Assembly: GCA_030158675.1 (NCBI GenBank)
Contig: JAOASL010000005.1
Location: forward strand, 1-64,000
Source: Burkholderiaceae bacterium
Lineage (GTDB): Bacteria > Pseudomonadota > Gammaproteobacteria > Burkholderiales > Burkholderiaceae_D
Reading direction: 5' to 3'
Length of the DNA stretch: 64,000 bases
The notes under the pieces are model-generated. The model worked only from the letters and a program-made list of their open reading frames with translations. It searched no databases and was not told the origin of the DNA. Below are positions 12,219-19,037 of the stretch, piece by piece (positions within the stretch are counted from its first letter, which is position 1; each line of letters begins with the position of its first letter). The translations under genes and the position numbers were made by a program.

Positions 12219-12304
12219 TCATGCCGAACGGTTTTTGAAATTTCGCGCCCGCCGCAATGGGCGCCCCTCACCCCACGGCGCATCCGCCACAGTGCCCGAC
12301 GAGA

Positions 12305-12778
12305 TCAGTCGAACGGCTCGCGCTCCCTGAAATATCGCTGCTGCTGCCGGTTCATGAACTCGGTAGCAAGCAGCACCTCCCTCAACAGATAAACGAAGCT
12401 TCCCGTCAGCGCGACCATCGCAAGCACGAACATGCCGGCGATCACGGAGGCCAGTCGCAGGTTCAGCGCATCGGTGACGAACAGCGCGGCAACCACCATG
12501 CAGATCAATAACGCGCAGGTAGTCGACAGGAAAATCGCCCGATTGATCTTGCGCGCACGCTGGAACAGCACGTCCAGTTCAGCCCTGAACAACGCATCCC
12601 GCTCAATCGGCGTTCGGGCGCCCTCATCGAGTTCCTCTTCCAGTAACCGGGTCCGATCAATGATGCGCGCCAATCGGTTGGTCAGCACCAGCATATTGGT
12701 GCCCACTCCTGTCAAAAGAAAAACCGGCGCAATCGCCAACTGAATGATGTGTCCTATCTCGCCCGGCTTGATTTCCAT
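12305..12778 (-). CDS. DUF2721 family inner-membrane protein
   Basis: A small membrane protein of 157 residues with three hydrophobic segments: IIQLAIAPVFLLTGVGTNML, FLSTTCALLICMVVAALFV, and SVIAGMFVLAMVALTGSFVY. A charged amphipathic stretch lies between the first and second, containing NRLARIIDRTRLLEEEL. This matches DUF2721 proteins, whose function is unknown. ATG 12778 is chosen; an in-frame TTG at 12814 would add 12 residues. It runs divergently from the regulator cluster across a 500-bp AT-rich intergenic region. Confidence 0.8.
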   Translation of the reverse strand: MEIKPGEIGHIIQLAIAPVFLLTGVGTNMLVLTNRLARIIDRTRLLEEELDEGARTPIERDALFRAELDVLFQRARKINRAIFLSTTCALLICMVVAALFVTDALNLRLASVIAGMFVLAMVALTGSFVYLLREVLLATEFMNRQQQRYFREREPFD

Positions 12779-12835
12779 GTTCTGCGTCGATTCGAATGCG
12801 TGGATTGTGTGCAAAGAACAGAGTCTATCAGCCGA

Positions 12836-12882
12836 CTCGAGATCGAAACGAGTACGTACTACTCGTCAAATAGTTTCTCGAG
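12836..12882. repeat. Nested inverted repeat upstream of DUF2721 gene
   Basis: The core ACGAGTA-cgtac-TACTCGT is a perfect 7-bp inverted repeat at 12848-12866. It is flanked by GAAAC/GTTTC and CTCGAG/CTCGAG arms, so the whole block can fold into one interrupted hairpin or present two palindromic operator sites. It lies 58-104 bp upstream of the DUF2721 start and on the far side of the FNR-like box. Confidence 0.6.
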
Positions 12883-12888
12883 ATGAAA

Positions 12889-12922
12889 CCAATTAATTAA
12901 TCAAGAGAAATGAATTAGTTGG
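12889..12922. repeat. Imperfect AT-rich inverted repeat
   Basis: CCAATTAATTAAT and ATGAATTAGTTGG are inverted repeats matching at 11 of 13 positions, separated by 8 nt. The block is far more AT-rich than surrounding DNA. It could be a protein-binding site or an UP-like element for the promoters in this divergent region. Confidence 0.5.
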
Positions 12923-12976
12923 CAGTAAGAAATAAAGCCAATTTCTGATACATAAATTTCAATTTGCCCTCGCATT

Positions 12977-12990
12977 TTGATCCAAATCAT
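12977..12990 (+). promoter_or_regulatory. FNR-type binding site and putative promoter
   Basis: TTGAT-CCAA-ATCAT matches the FNR consensus TTGAT-N4-ATCAA at 9 of 10 defined bases. A -10-like TACATT lies at 13015-13020, giving a predicted start near 13026. The box centre would then be about 42 bp upstream, the class II FNR activation position. The downstream genes are a NarL-type regulator and an FNR-like regulator. Confidence 0.6.
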
Positions 12991-13061
12991 ATAGGTCGCT
13001 CGGTGAAAAGCTGATACATTTACTTAGAATGTTGCTATTTTGTTACTAACCGGAAATCCTG

Positions 13062-13208
13062 ATGAATACAAGATTGATCCACTTCGATGCCTCTGACAAA
13101 ACGTCAGAGGTCAGGCGCAAGGCGGCCGAGCGTGCAGCCTGCACCACAAGACGGGGCAATGGCACCTGCGACGTGTTGTCAGATGCACTTAAGGATCGCA
13201 ATGTCTGA
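13062..13208 (+). CDS. Possible small protein (48 aa), unknown
   Basis: An open frame starts at ATG 13062 (MNTRLIHFDASDKTSE) and ends at TGA 13206-13208, in the leader of the response-regulator gene. The product would be soluble, basic in the middle, with two cysteines near its centre and end. Only a weak ribosome site (GGAAATCC) precedes it. It lies directly after the FNR-type promoter, so it would be the first frame on that transcript. I do not recognise it; it could be a non-coding leader. Confidence 0.35.
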   Translation: MNTRLIHFDASDKTSEVRRKAAERAACTTRRGNGTCDVLSDALKDRNV

Positions 13209-13295
13209 GCGCGTGTTTGACAAGGTAGCGAGCGCCCCAGGCCGGCCTCAGGCAGCGCAGTTGACCGGAAGTCTTCGCGTTCCGGGGCGCAACGA

Positions 13296-13940
13296 ATGAT
13301 CCGGGTGGTGTTGGCAGACGACCATGCGCTGATGAGAGAGGGACTGAAGTACATCCTGCGCAAGGCCGAAGACATCGAAGTGTGTGGCGAAGCGACCGAT
13401 GGATTTGAAGTACTGGCTCAGGTAAGGAAGGGCGGTTTCGATGTACTGGTCATGGACCTGTCGATGCCGGGGAGGAGTGGAATGGATCTGATCAAGCAAA
13501 TCAAGCAGGAAGCACCGAACATTGCGCTGCTGGTGCTGACAATGCATGACGAGGATCAATATGCCGCCCGTGCGATACGACTCGGAGCGCATGGCTACAT
13601 CACGAAGGAAAGCGCAGGAACGGATTTGGTCAATGCCATCCGCAAGGTGCGCTCGGGCCGTCCCTATATCAGCATGGAAGTTGCCGAGCAACTGGCAATG
13701 GACGCCATGCCGATGCGCGACGGCGTGCCGCACAAGTCACTGACCAATCGCGAGTTCGAAGTGTTCAACATGCTGGTGACGGGCAAGTCCGTCACGGATA
13801 TCGCCGAAGTGCTGCACCTGTCAGTCAAGACCGTCAGTACGCACAAGGCGCACATCCTGCAAAAGCTCGGCACGCCGTCACTTGCCGAGCTGGTGCAATA
13901 CGCGATGGCACAAGGACTGCTCGACAAGTTCAAGCCCTGA
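13296..13940 (+). CDS. NarL/FixJ-type response regulator (orphan)
   Basis: A 214-residue two-domain regulator. The receiver domain has acidic pocket D8-D9, phosphoacceptor D54 (VLVMDLSMPGRSG), T/S switch region LVLTMHD, and K105-type lysine in GYITKESAG. A LuxR-type helix-turn-helix occupies about residues 145-205, with LTNREFEVFNMLVTGKS and LSVKTVSTHKAHILQKL. There is no histidine kinase gene adjacent, so its partner is elsewhere. It is preceded by an FNR-type box and followed by an FNR-family gene, suggesting a role in oxygen or redox adaptation (inference). Confidence 0.92.
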   Translation: MIRVVLADDHALMREGLKYILRKAEDIEVCGEATDGFEVLAQVRKGGFDVLVMDLSMPGRSGMDLIKQIKQEAPNIALLVLTMHDEDQYAARAIRLGAHGYITKESAGTDLVNAIRKVRSGRPYISMEVAEQLAMDAMPMRDGVPHKSLTNREFEVFNMLVTGKSVTDIAEVLHLSVKTVSTHKAHILQKLGTPSLAELVQYAMAQGLLDKFKP

Positions 13941-13977
13941 CTTGAGCGTGCGCAGCCCATAGCAAGAGGAGAGAGAG

Positions 13978-14124
13978 ATGCTAGGAAAGGCCTTAAGAAT
14001 TCTCGGTTCGTGCTCCGGAAGCATTCAGGGTGTCCCGATAGCTTTGAAGAACTCGAGTCGAGATACTAGCAAGCGCAGTGAGAGTGACATGCAGCAAGCG
14101 CAGCATAAAGCAGCGCCCGACTGA
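13978..14124 (+). CDS. Possible small protein (48 aa), strong ribosome site
   Basis: ATG 13978 is preceded by a purine run (AAGAGGAGAGAGAG), a strong Shine-Dalgarno region. The frame runs 48 codons to TGA 14122-14124. The product begins MLGKALRILGSCSGSIQG and ends in a polar, basic tail with QQAQHKAAPD. There is no recognisable domain. It sits 37 bp after the response regulator and 158 bp before the FNR-like gene on the same strand, so cotranscription is likely. The ribosome site is the main argument that it is translated. Confidence 0.45.
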   Translation: MLGKALRILGSCSGSIQGVPIALKNSSRDTSKRSESDMQQAQHKAAPD

Positions 14125-14282
14125 TCCCGCAGCATGGATTCCGGCAGCGCGATGTCTCGTCCTCCCATCAAAGAGCGCCGCAGCGACCCAGTCTGTAAGA
14201 CACAGGACGGTCGCGCGACAAATGACAGACATCGCCGGACTCGATTGCTGAATCGTTCCAGCCTCTACAACAGGAGATGACC

Positions 14283-15161
14283 ATGACATCCATCCATACT
14301 TCCGAATTGCGCAACGAAGCCGGGGCGCCCGCAATCCAGGCGTCGGCAACGGAAGCCGGTTGGCAACGCCAGGGCAAGCTCTGGTCTAACCTGAAGGAAT
14401 TGTGCGACCTGCTGCGCATTCCTTCCGCGCCATCTGTCAACGACGAAGAATTTCTCTTCCAGCATGTACAGTTCAAGACCGGGCAGCGGATACACACGAT
14501 AGGCCAGCCTTTCGACACACTGTTCATCGTGCATTCAGGCTTCCTGAAAACGGTGCTGATTGATGAATTCGGCAATGAGCAAGTGCTCAGCTTTCCGATG
14601 AAAGGCGATCTGTTCGGCGTCGATGGCATCCATACCCGCCGCTATGCGTCTGAAGCCGTTGCATTGTCTAATTGCGACCTGATCCTGCTACCGTTCAAGA
14701 AATTCACACAACTTGGTCGTACCTACATTGAGCTTGAGCATGCGATGTACAGCGTGATGAGTCGTGAACTGGTGCGCGAGCAAGCTATGGTCAGCATGCT
14801 CGGCGCGTTGTCGGCGGAAGCACGAGTCGCTCGCTTTCTGGTGTCGCTGTCAGAGCGTTTCGCAGAGATGGGTTACTCCAGCAAGCTCTTCAATTTGCGC
14901 ATGACGCGCCATGAGATCGGCAGCTATCTGGGACTCACACTCGAGACCGTCAGCCGCACGCTGTCCGCATTCAATGAAATCGGCCTGATCAGCGTCGACC
15001 AGCGTTCAATCGGCATCAAGGATCTGGAAGCGCTGCGCACACTGCGCCGGCTGCCACCCTCCAGCTCGCGATCCAAAGCCGCCAGCCGGCGCGCGCGCGA
15101 GGCGGCCGCACAGGCCGCACAAGCAGCGATCGACAAGGACCTTCCCAGCGTTGCCGCCTGA
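14283..15161 (+). CDS. CRP/FNR-family transcription regulator lacking a full Fe-S cysteine set
   Basis: A 292-residue regulator. A cyclic-nucleotide-type beta-roll covers about residues 50-150, a long dimer helix follows, and the winged helix contains MTRHEIGSYLGLTLETVSR. Its E-x-x-S-R matches the FNR recognition helix that reads TTGAT half-sites. Of the four [4Fe-4S] ligands of E. coli FNR, only equivalents of Cys29 (here C41) and Cys122 (here C131) are present; the two N-terminal ones are missing. A 40-residue Ala/Arg/Ser-rich tail is unusual. ATG 14283 is preferred over 14277, which abuts the AGGAG. A strong terminator follows. Confidence 0.9.
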   Translation: MTSIHTSELRNEAGAPAIQASATEAGWQRQGKLWSNLKELCDLLRIPSAPSVNDEEFLFQHVQFKTGQRIHTIGQPFDTLFIVHSGFLKTVLIDEFGNEQVLSFPMKGDLFGVDGIHTRRYASEAVALSNCDLILLPFKKFTQLGRTYIELEHAMYSVMSRELVREQAMVSMLGALSAEARVARFLVSLSERFAEMGYSSKLFNLRMTRHEIGSYLGLTLETVSRTLSAFNEIGLISVDQRSIGIKDLEALRTLRRLPPSSSRSKAASRRAREAAAQAAQAAIDKDLPSVAA

Positions 15162-15239
15162 ACGTCATTCAGGTCCGGATTCTGTCTGACAAGGCCGATG
15201 GCAGCGCCCGTCGGCACAGGCAACTATGCAGCACGACAA

Positions 15240-15267
15240 GGGACCCAGCCTACGGTCCCGTTTTTTT
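15240..15267 (+). terminator. Rho-independent terminator after the FNR-like gene
   Basis: GGGACC and GGTCCC arms enclose a short loop and are followed by G and seven T. It lies 78 bp past the stop of the FNR-like gene and just before the 3' end of the convergent phasin gene. Confidence 0.85.
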
Positions 15268-15296
15268 AGAAAATCCCTCGCCAAACCCGGGCTTTA

Positions 15297-15908
15297 TTAC
15301 TTCCTCCCGCGCCCCTTGTTGCCATGTGAATGGCCATTTGATGCCGTTCCTGCCGCTTCCATCGACTTCGACACGGCCTCGCGCGCCGCCTGGGTCGCGC
15401 TCTCGACTCCCGAGCGCGCCACCATCATGTTCTGGCTCGCCATGCGGCTGGCCTCGCGAAACGCTTGTTCCCAGACCGACATCATCCCGGTGAACGGGTT
15501 CAACATCGGATCGGGCTGGCCTTGCGCGCCCACACTGAATTGCCCGCCAGCGTCGCCGGCCTGCTCGGCCGCAGTCAGACTCAGTCGATCCATGTAATCA
15601 CGCACCGACCTGCCGAACTCGGCCTGCATCTCGACGAGCGCTGCCATGATCTGCTGCTGGCAATGCATCGTCTTCTCCGGGCGACCCGCGATGGCAACCT
15701 GAAAATCGGCCAGCTTGGACGGATCACGCATATCCGCGACAGCTCGCGCCAGTTTCAGCTGACCATCAACCGCCTGGTGAGTCACGTCCAGCACCGCACG
15801 ATCGATTTTCTCGGTACCCGAAAACATCGCATCGGCGAGATGGATCGAGGCCTCCAGCTGGTAATGCATCATGTCCACCACCGGATTGTGCTGCTGGCTT
15901 CTTCGCAT
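15297..15908 (-). CDS. Phasin-family protein
   Basis: A 203-residue, mostly helical, soluble protein. Regions QLEASIHLADAMFSGTEKID and ASRMASQNMMVARSGVESAT fit the phasin pattern of amphipathic helices. It ends in an Ala/Lys/Gly-rich tail (GHSHGNKGRGRK). Phasins coat polyhydroxyalkanoate granules. AAGGAG precedes two adjacent ATG codons; the second (15908) has the better 6-nt spacing, while 15911 would add one Met. No pha synthesis genes are in the window. Confidence 0.78.
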   Translation of the reverse strand: MRRSQQHNPVVDMMHYQLEASIHLADAMFSGTEKIDRAVLDVTHQAVDGQLKLARAVADMRDPSKLADFQVAIAGRPEKTMHCQQQIMAALVEMQAEFGRSVRDYMDRLSLTAAEQAGDAGGQFSVGAQGQPDPMLNPFTGMMSVWEQAFREASRMASQNMMVARSGVESATQAAREAVSKSMEAAGTASNGHSHGNKGRGRK

Positions 15909-16128
15909 CATCGACTCCTTGGATCGTAAAATGGGCTCATGTCGCGCTAATCTAATCCAGTTTGTCATCCGAGTTCGAGTCAGCCTTGACCGAACACAAA
16001 CGCCATCACCGCAAATTTCAGCACGCGCGAACGGCACACGAAGATCCACAGCAGGCACCCTCAATATCGATCTGCTCTACGCCTGTAGAGAACGGTTCGC
16101 TGATATCAATTTGCCGGATAGACATGGG

Positions 16129-16134
16129 TATAAT
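16129..16134 (+). promoter_or_regulatory. Putative -10 box of the minCDE operon
   Basis: A perfect TATAAT followed by a GC-rich discriminator (ACGGCGCC) lies 74 bp before the minC start. No good -35 hexamer is seen at the right distance. Confidence 0.45.
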
Positions 16135-16207
16135 ACGGCGCCGCAAGCACCCCCTTGCACCGGCGCCCCGGACCGGGCGCCGAGCAGTCGTCATCACCCG
16201 GGACCGT

Positions 16208-16987
16208 ATGTCAAAAAACCAAGCCAGGAAGCCCCTGGAAATCAAGATATCGACCGTGGTCGCCGTTGCCGCCCTGCTGGGAGACGCTGATCACGACGCC
16301 CTGTCTGCCGCGCTGACGCAAATCACCGGAGGCTCCCCGGATTATTTCGAAGACGAATTCACACTACTCGACCTCAGCAAACTGACGCCGACACCCGGCA
16401 GCATTGATTGGCCACAGCTGATCGCACTGTTCCGCTCGCATCGCCTCAACCCGGTAGCGGTACGCAATGCGCCGGCCGCACTGGAAGACGAATTGCGAGC
16501 ACAGGGATTGGCGATCGACCGGATGGCACAGCCGCGGCAGTCGCAGCTCATGCCTGAACCCGCTGCTCCGGCACCGGTGGCCGCGCCTGTCGCCGCAGCG
16601 GCGCCATTGTCCCCGGCCGCTGCACCGGTGGCGATGGCGGCCCCCGTATCGGCAGCGATGATCATCGACACCCCAGTGCGCAGCGGCCAGCGCGTGTATG
16701 CGCGCGGCTGTGACCTGATCGTCATGGCGACCGTGAATCCCGGCGCGGAGGTCATCGCCGACGGCAGCATCCATGTCTATGCGCCCTTGCGCGGGCGCGC
16801 ACTCGCCGGTGCGTCCGGCGCTGCAGGCGCGCGCATTTTTTCTCTGGCAATGGCTGCCGAACTGGTCTCCATCGCCGGCGTATACCGTACTTTCGACGAA
16901 GGCTGGCCGCAAGGAACCGCGGGTCTGCCGACCCAAGTACTGCTCAAGGATGACAAGCTCGAAACCCGTGCCATCGCGCTGAAGTAG
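16208..16987 (+). CDS. minC: Septum site-determining protein MinC
   Basis: FtsZ polymerisation inhibitor acting with MinD at the membrane, 259 residues. The N-terminal FtsZ-binding domain (residues about 10-105) is joined by an Ala/Pro-rich linker (about 120-155). The C-terminal beta-helix dimer domain has RSGQRVYARGCDLIVMATVN, GAEVIADGSIHVYAPLRGRA and GARIFSLAMAAELVSIAG. ATG 16208 places the start just before the KPLEIKIST beginning of the domain. It is first in a minC-minD-minE operon. Confidence 0.96.
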   Translation: MSKNQARKPLEIKISTVVAVAALLGDADHDALSAALTQITGGSPDYFEDEFTLLDLSKLTPTPGSIDWPQLIALFRSHRLNPVAVRNAPAALEDELRAQGLAIDRMAQPRQSQLMPEPAAPAPVAAPVAAAAPLSPAAAPVAMAAPVSAAMIIDTPVRSGQRVYARGCDLIVMATVNPGAEVIADGSIHVYAPLRGRALAGASGAAGARIFSLAMAAELVSIAGVYRTFDEGWPQGTAGLPTQVLLKDDKLETRAIALK

Positions 16988-17043
16988 CCTGCCCGAAAAC
17001 AAATTAACAAGCAGCCCAGACAGACTCAATCAAGGAGTTCCTC

Positions 17044-17859
17044 GTGACAAAAATCATCGTCGTAACGTCCGGCAAAGGCGGCGTAGGAAAAACTACGTCC
17101 AGCGCGAGTGTCGCGTCCGGCCTCGCGCTGCGTGGCAACAAGACCGCAGTCATCGACTTCGACGTCGGTCTGCGCAACCTCGATCTGATCATGGGCTGCG
17201 AGCGTCGCGTAGTCTATGACATGATCAACGTGATCAATCGCGAAGCGACCCTGACGCAGGCGCTGATCAAGGACAAGCATTGTGACAATCTGTTCGTGCT
17301 GCCCGCTTCGCAGACGCGCGACAAGGATGCACTGACCGAGGAAGGCGTGGAACGCATTCTCGACGATCTGAAGACAATGGGATTCGACTACATCGTCTGC
17401 GACTCGCCGGCCGGCATCGAGCGCGGCGCAGTGATGGCCCTGACCTTCGCCGATGAAGCCATCATCGTGACGAATCCGGAAGTCTCGTCGGTGCGCGACT
17501 CCGACCGCATCCTGGGCATCATTCAGGCTAAGTCGCGCCGTGCACAGCTGGGTAGCGAACCGGTGAAAGAACACCTGCTGATCACCCGCTACTCGCCAAA
17601 GCGCGTAGAAGCCGGCGAGATGCTTTCCTATGAAGACGTGCAGGAAATCCTGCGCATTCCGCTGCTAGGCATCATTCCGGAGTCGGAATCGGTGCTGCAC
17701 GCGTCGAACCAGGGCACGCCGGCCATTCATATCGCCAGCAGTGACGTGTCCGAAGCTTACAAGGATGTTGTTGCGCGTTTCCTCGGCGAGGATCGTCCCC
17801 TGCGTTTCGCCGAGTACGAAAAGCCGGGGCTGCTGTCGCGCATCTTCGGAGGCAAGTGA
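17044..17859 (+). CDS. minD: Septum site-determining ATPase MinD
   Basis: Membrane-cycling ParA-type ATPase that recruits MinC and is released by MinE, 271 residues. The deviant Walker A is [12 protein letters not shown] near residue 10. The switch region [21 protein letters not shown] is typical of MinD, and the C-terminus [10 protein letters not shown] is the amphipathic membrane-targeting helix. The start codon is GTG 17044, preceded by AAGGAG at 5-nt spacing. minE follows after one nucleotide. Confidence 0.98.
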   Translation: MTKIIVVTSGKGGVGKTTSSASVASGLALRGNKTAVIDFDVGLRNLDLIMGCERRVVYDMINVINREATLTQALIKDKHCDNLFVLPASQTRDKDALTEEGVERILDDLKTMGFDYIVCDSPAGIERGAVMALTFADEAIIVTNPEVSSVRDSDRILGIIQAKSRRAQLGSEPVKEHLLITRYSPKRVEAGEMLSYEDVQEILRIPLLGIIPESESVLHASNQGTPAIHIASSDVSEAYKDVVARFLGEDRPLRFAEYEKPGLLSRIFGGK

Positions 17860-17860
17860 G

Positions 17861-18118
17861 ATGGATATCTTCTCTTTCCTGTTTCATAACAAAAAGCAGT
17901 CCGCCAGCACCGCGAAAGAACGCCTGCAAATCATCATTGCGCGCGAACGCCACATCACCAGCGGCCCCGATTTCATGCCGGCGCTGCACCGCGAGCTGAT
18001 CGAGGTGATCTCGAAATACGTGAAAGTCAATCCCGAGGACATCAAGATCTCGCTCGACAAGCAAGGCAACCTTGAAGTGCTGGACGTGAACGTCGTGCTG
18101 CCGGATGGCGGCAACTGA
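17861..18118 (+). CDS. minE: Cell division topological specificity factor MinE
   Basis: An 85-residue protein. It starts with the amphipathic membrane segment [12 protein letters not shown], then the anti-MinCD contact helix ([12 protein letters not shown]) and the C-terminal dimerisation fold ([20 protein letters not shown]). It stimulates MinD ATP hydrolysis to drive pole-to-pole oscillation. Its ATG lies one base after the minD stop and its 3' end overlaps the next gene by 14 nt. Confidence 0.97.
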   Translation: MDIFSFLFHNKKQSASTAKERLQIIIARERHITSGPDFMPALHRELIEVISKYVKVNPEDIKISLDKQGNLEVLDVNVVLPDGGN

Positions 18119-18929
18119 CGGCTTGTCGCTTCCCCTGCACGGCATCGATTTCACGTCGGCGCCGCGCAGAAGGAAAGGCATTACGATTGCGTCCGGCCGT
18201 CTGGCCGGCGACAGCTTTTGCCTCGAAGCGCTCGATACGCTGTACGATTTCGCCAGCTTCTCGCGCTGGCTGCGTCGCCCGGGCCCGTGGCTTGGCGGCT
18301 TCGATTTCCCGTTTTCCTTCCCGCGCGAACTGATCACGCTGCTCGACTGGCCGACCGAATGGCCCGCGCTGGTCCGCCATGTGGCCCATATCGAACGACC
18401 ACAGCTGCGCGAAACCTTCAAAGCGGTCTGCGATGCGCGCGCGGTCGGTCGCAAGTTCATCCATCGCGCCTGTGATCTGCCGGCCGGCTCGTCTTCGCCA
18501 ATGAAATGGGTCAATCCGCCTGTGGCCTGGATGCTGCACGCGGGTGCGCCGTTGCTGCTCGACGCGAATGTGCACATCCCCTTCATGCACGATGGCGACC
18601 GATCGCGCATCGCGCTCGAAGCTTATCCGGGCATGGTTGCGCGCAGCATCACGCGCGCGTCGTACAAGAACGATGCGCCGTCCCTGCAAACGCCTGCGCG
18701 GCGCGCCGCCCGTCTGGCCATCTTGCAGGCGCTGGAGGGCGGTGACTATCCTCTGCAGATACCCTTGGATGCTGGCCGCTTGCGCGATGATCTGCTCGAC
18801 GACGGCAGCGGCGACCTGCTCGACGCGGTGCTGTGCGCGCTGCTGGCAGCATGGGCCTGGCAAAGGCGCGACCTGGATTTCGGCCTGCCTCCGCATGACG
18901 GCCTTGAAGGCTGGATCGTCGGCGCCTGA
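18105..18929 (+). CDS. DUF429 family protein
   Basis: A 274-residue protein beginning [19 protein letters not shown], the first acidic strand of an RNase H-like fold. It continues with [29 protein letters not shown] and a C-terminal [16 protein letters not shown], the order of acidic blocks in DUF429 proteins. The activity is unknown; a nuclease-like role is only suggested by the fold. ATG 18105 lies within the minE 3' end, so it is probably translated from the min transcript. No link to division is established. Confidence 0.75.
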   Translation: MAATDGLSLPLHGIDFTSAPRRRKGITIASGRLAGDSFCLEALDTLYDFASFSRWLRRPGPWLGGFDFPFSFPRELITLLDWPTEWPALVRHVAHIERPQLRETFKAVCDARAVGRKFIHRACDLPAGSSSPMKWVNPPVAWMLHAGAPLLLDANVHIPFMHDGDRSRIALEAYPGMVARSITRASYKNDAPSLQTPARRAARLAILQALEGGDYPLQIPLDAGRLRDDLLDDGSGDLLDAVLCALLAAWAWQRRDLDFGLPPHDGLEGWIVGA

Positions 18930-19037
18930 AGCGCCGGCACAATCGCTTCCTGGATGGAATCGACCGTGGCCGCAGCAAGCTGCGCTGCGCAGCCACTGGC
19001 CGCCACCCTGCCGCCGCCCTGTCGCTGACCTCTGCCG

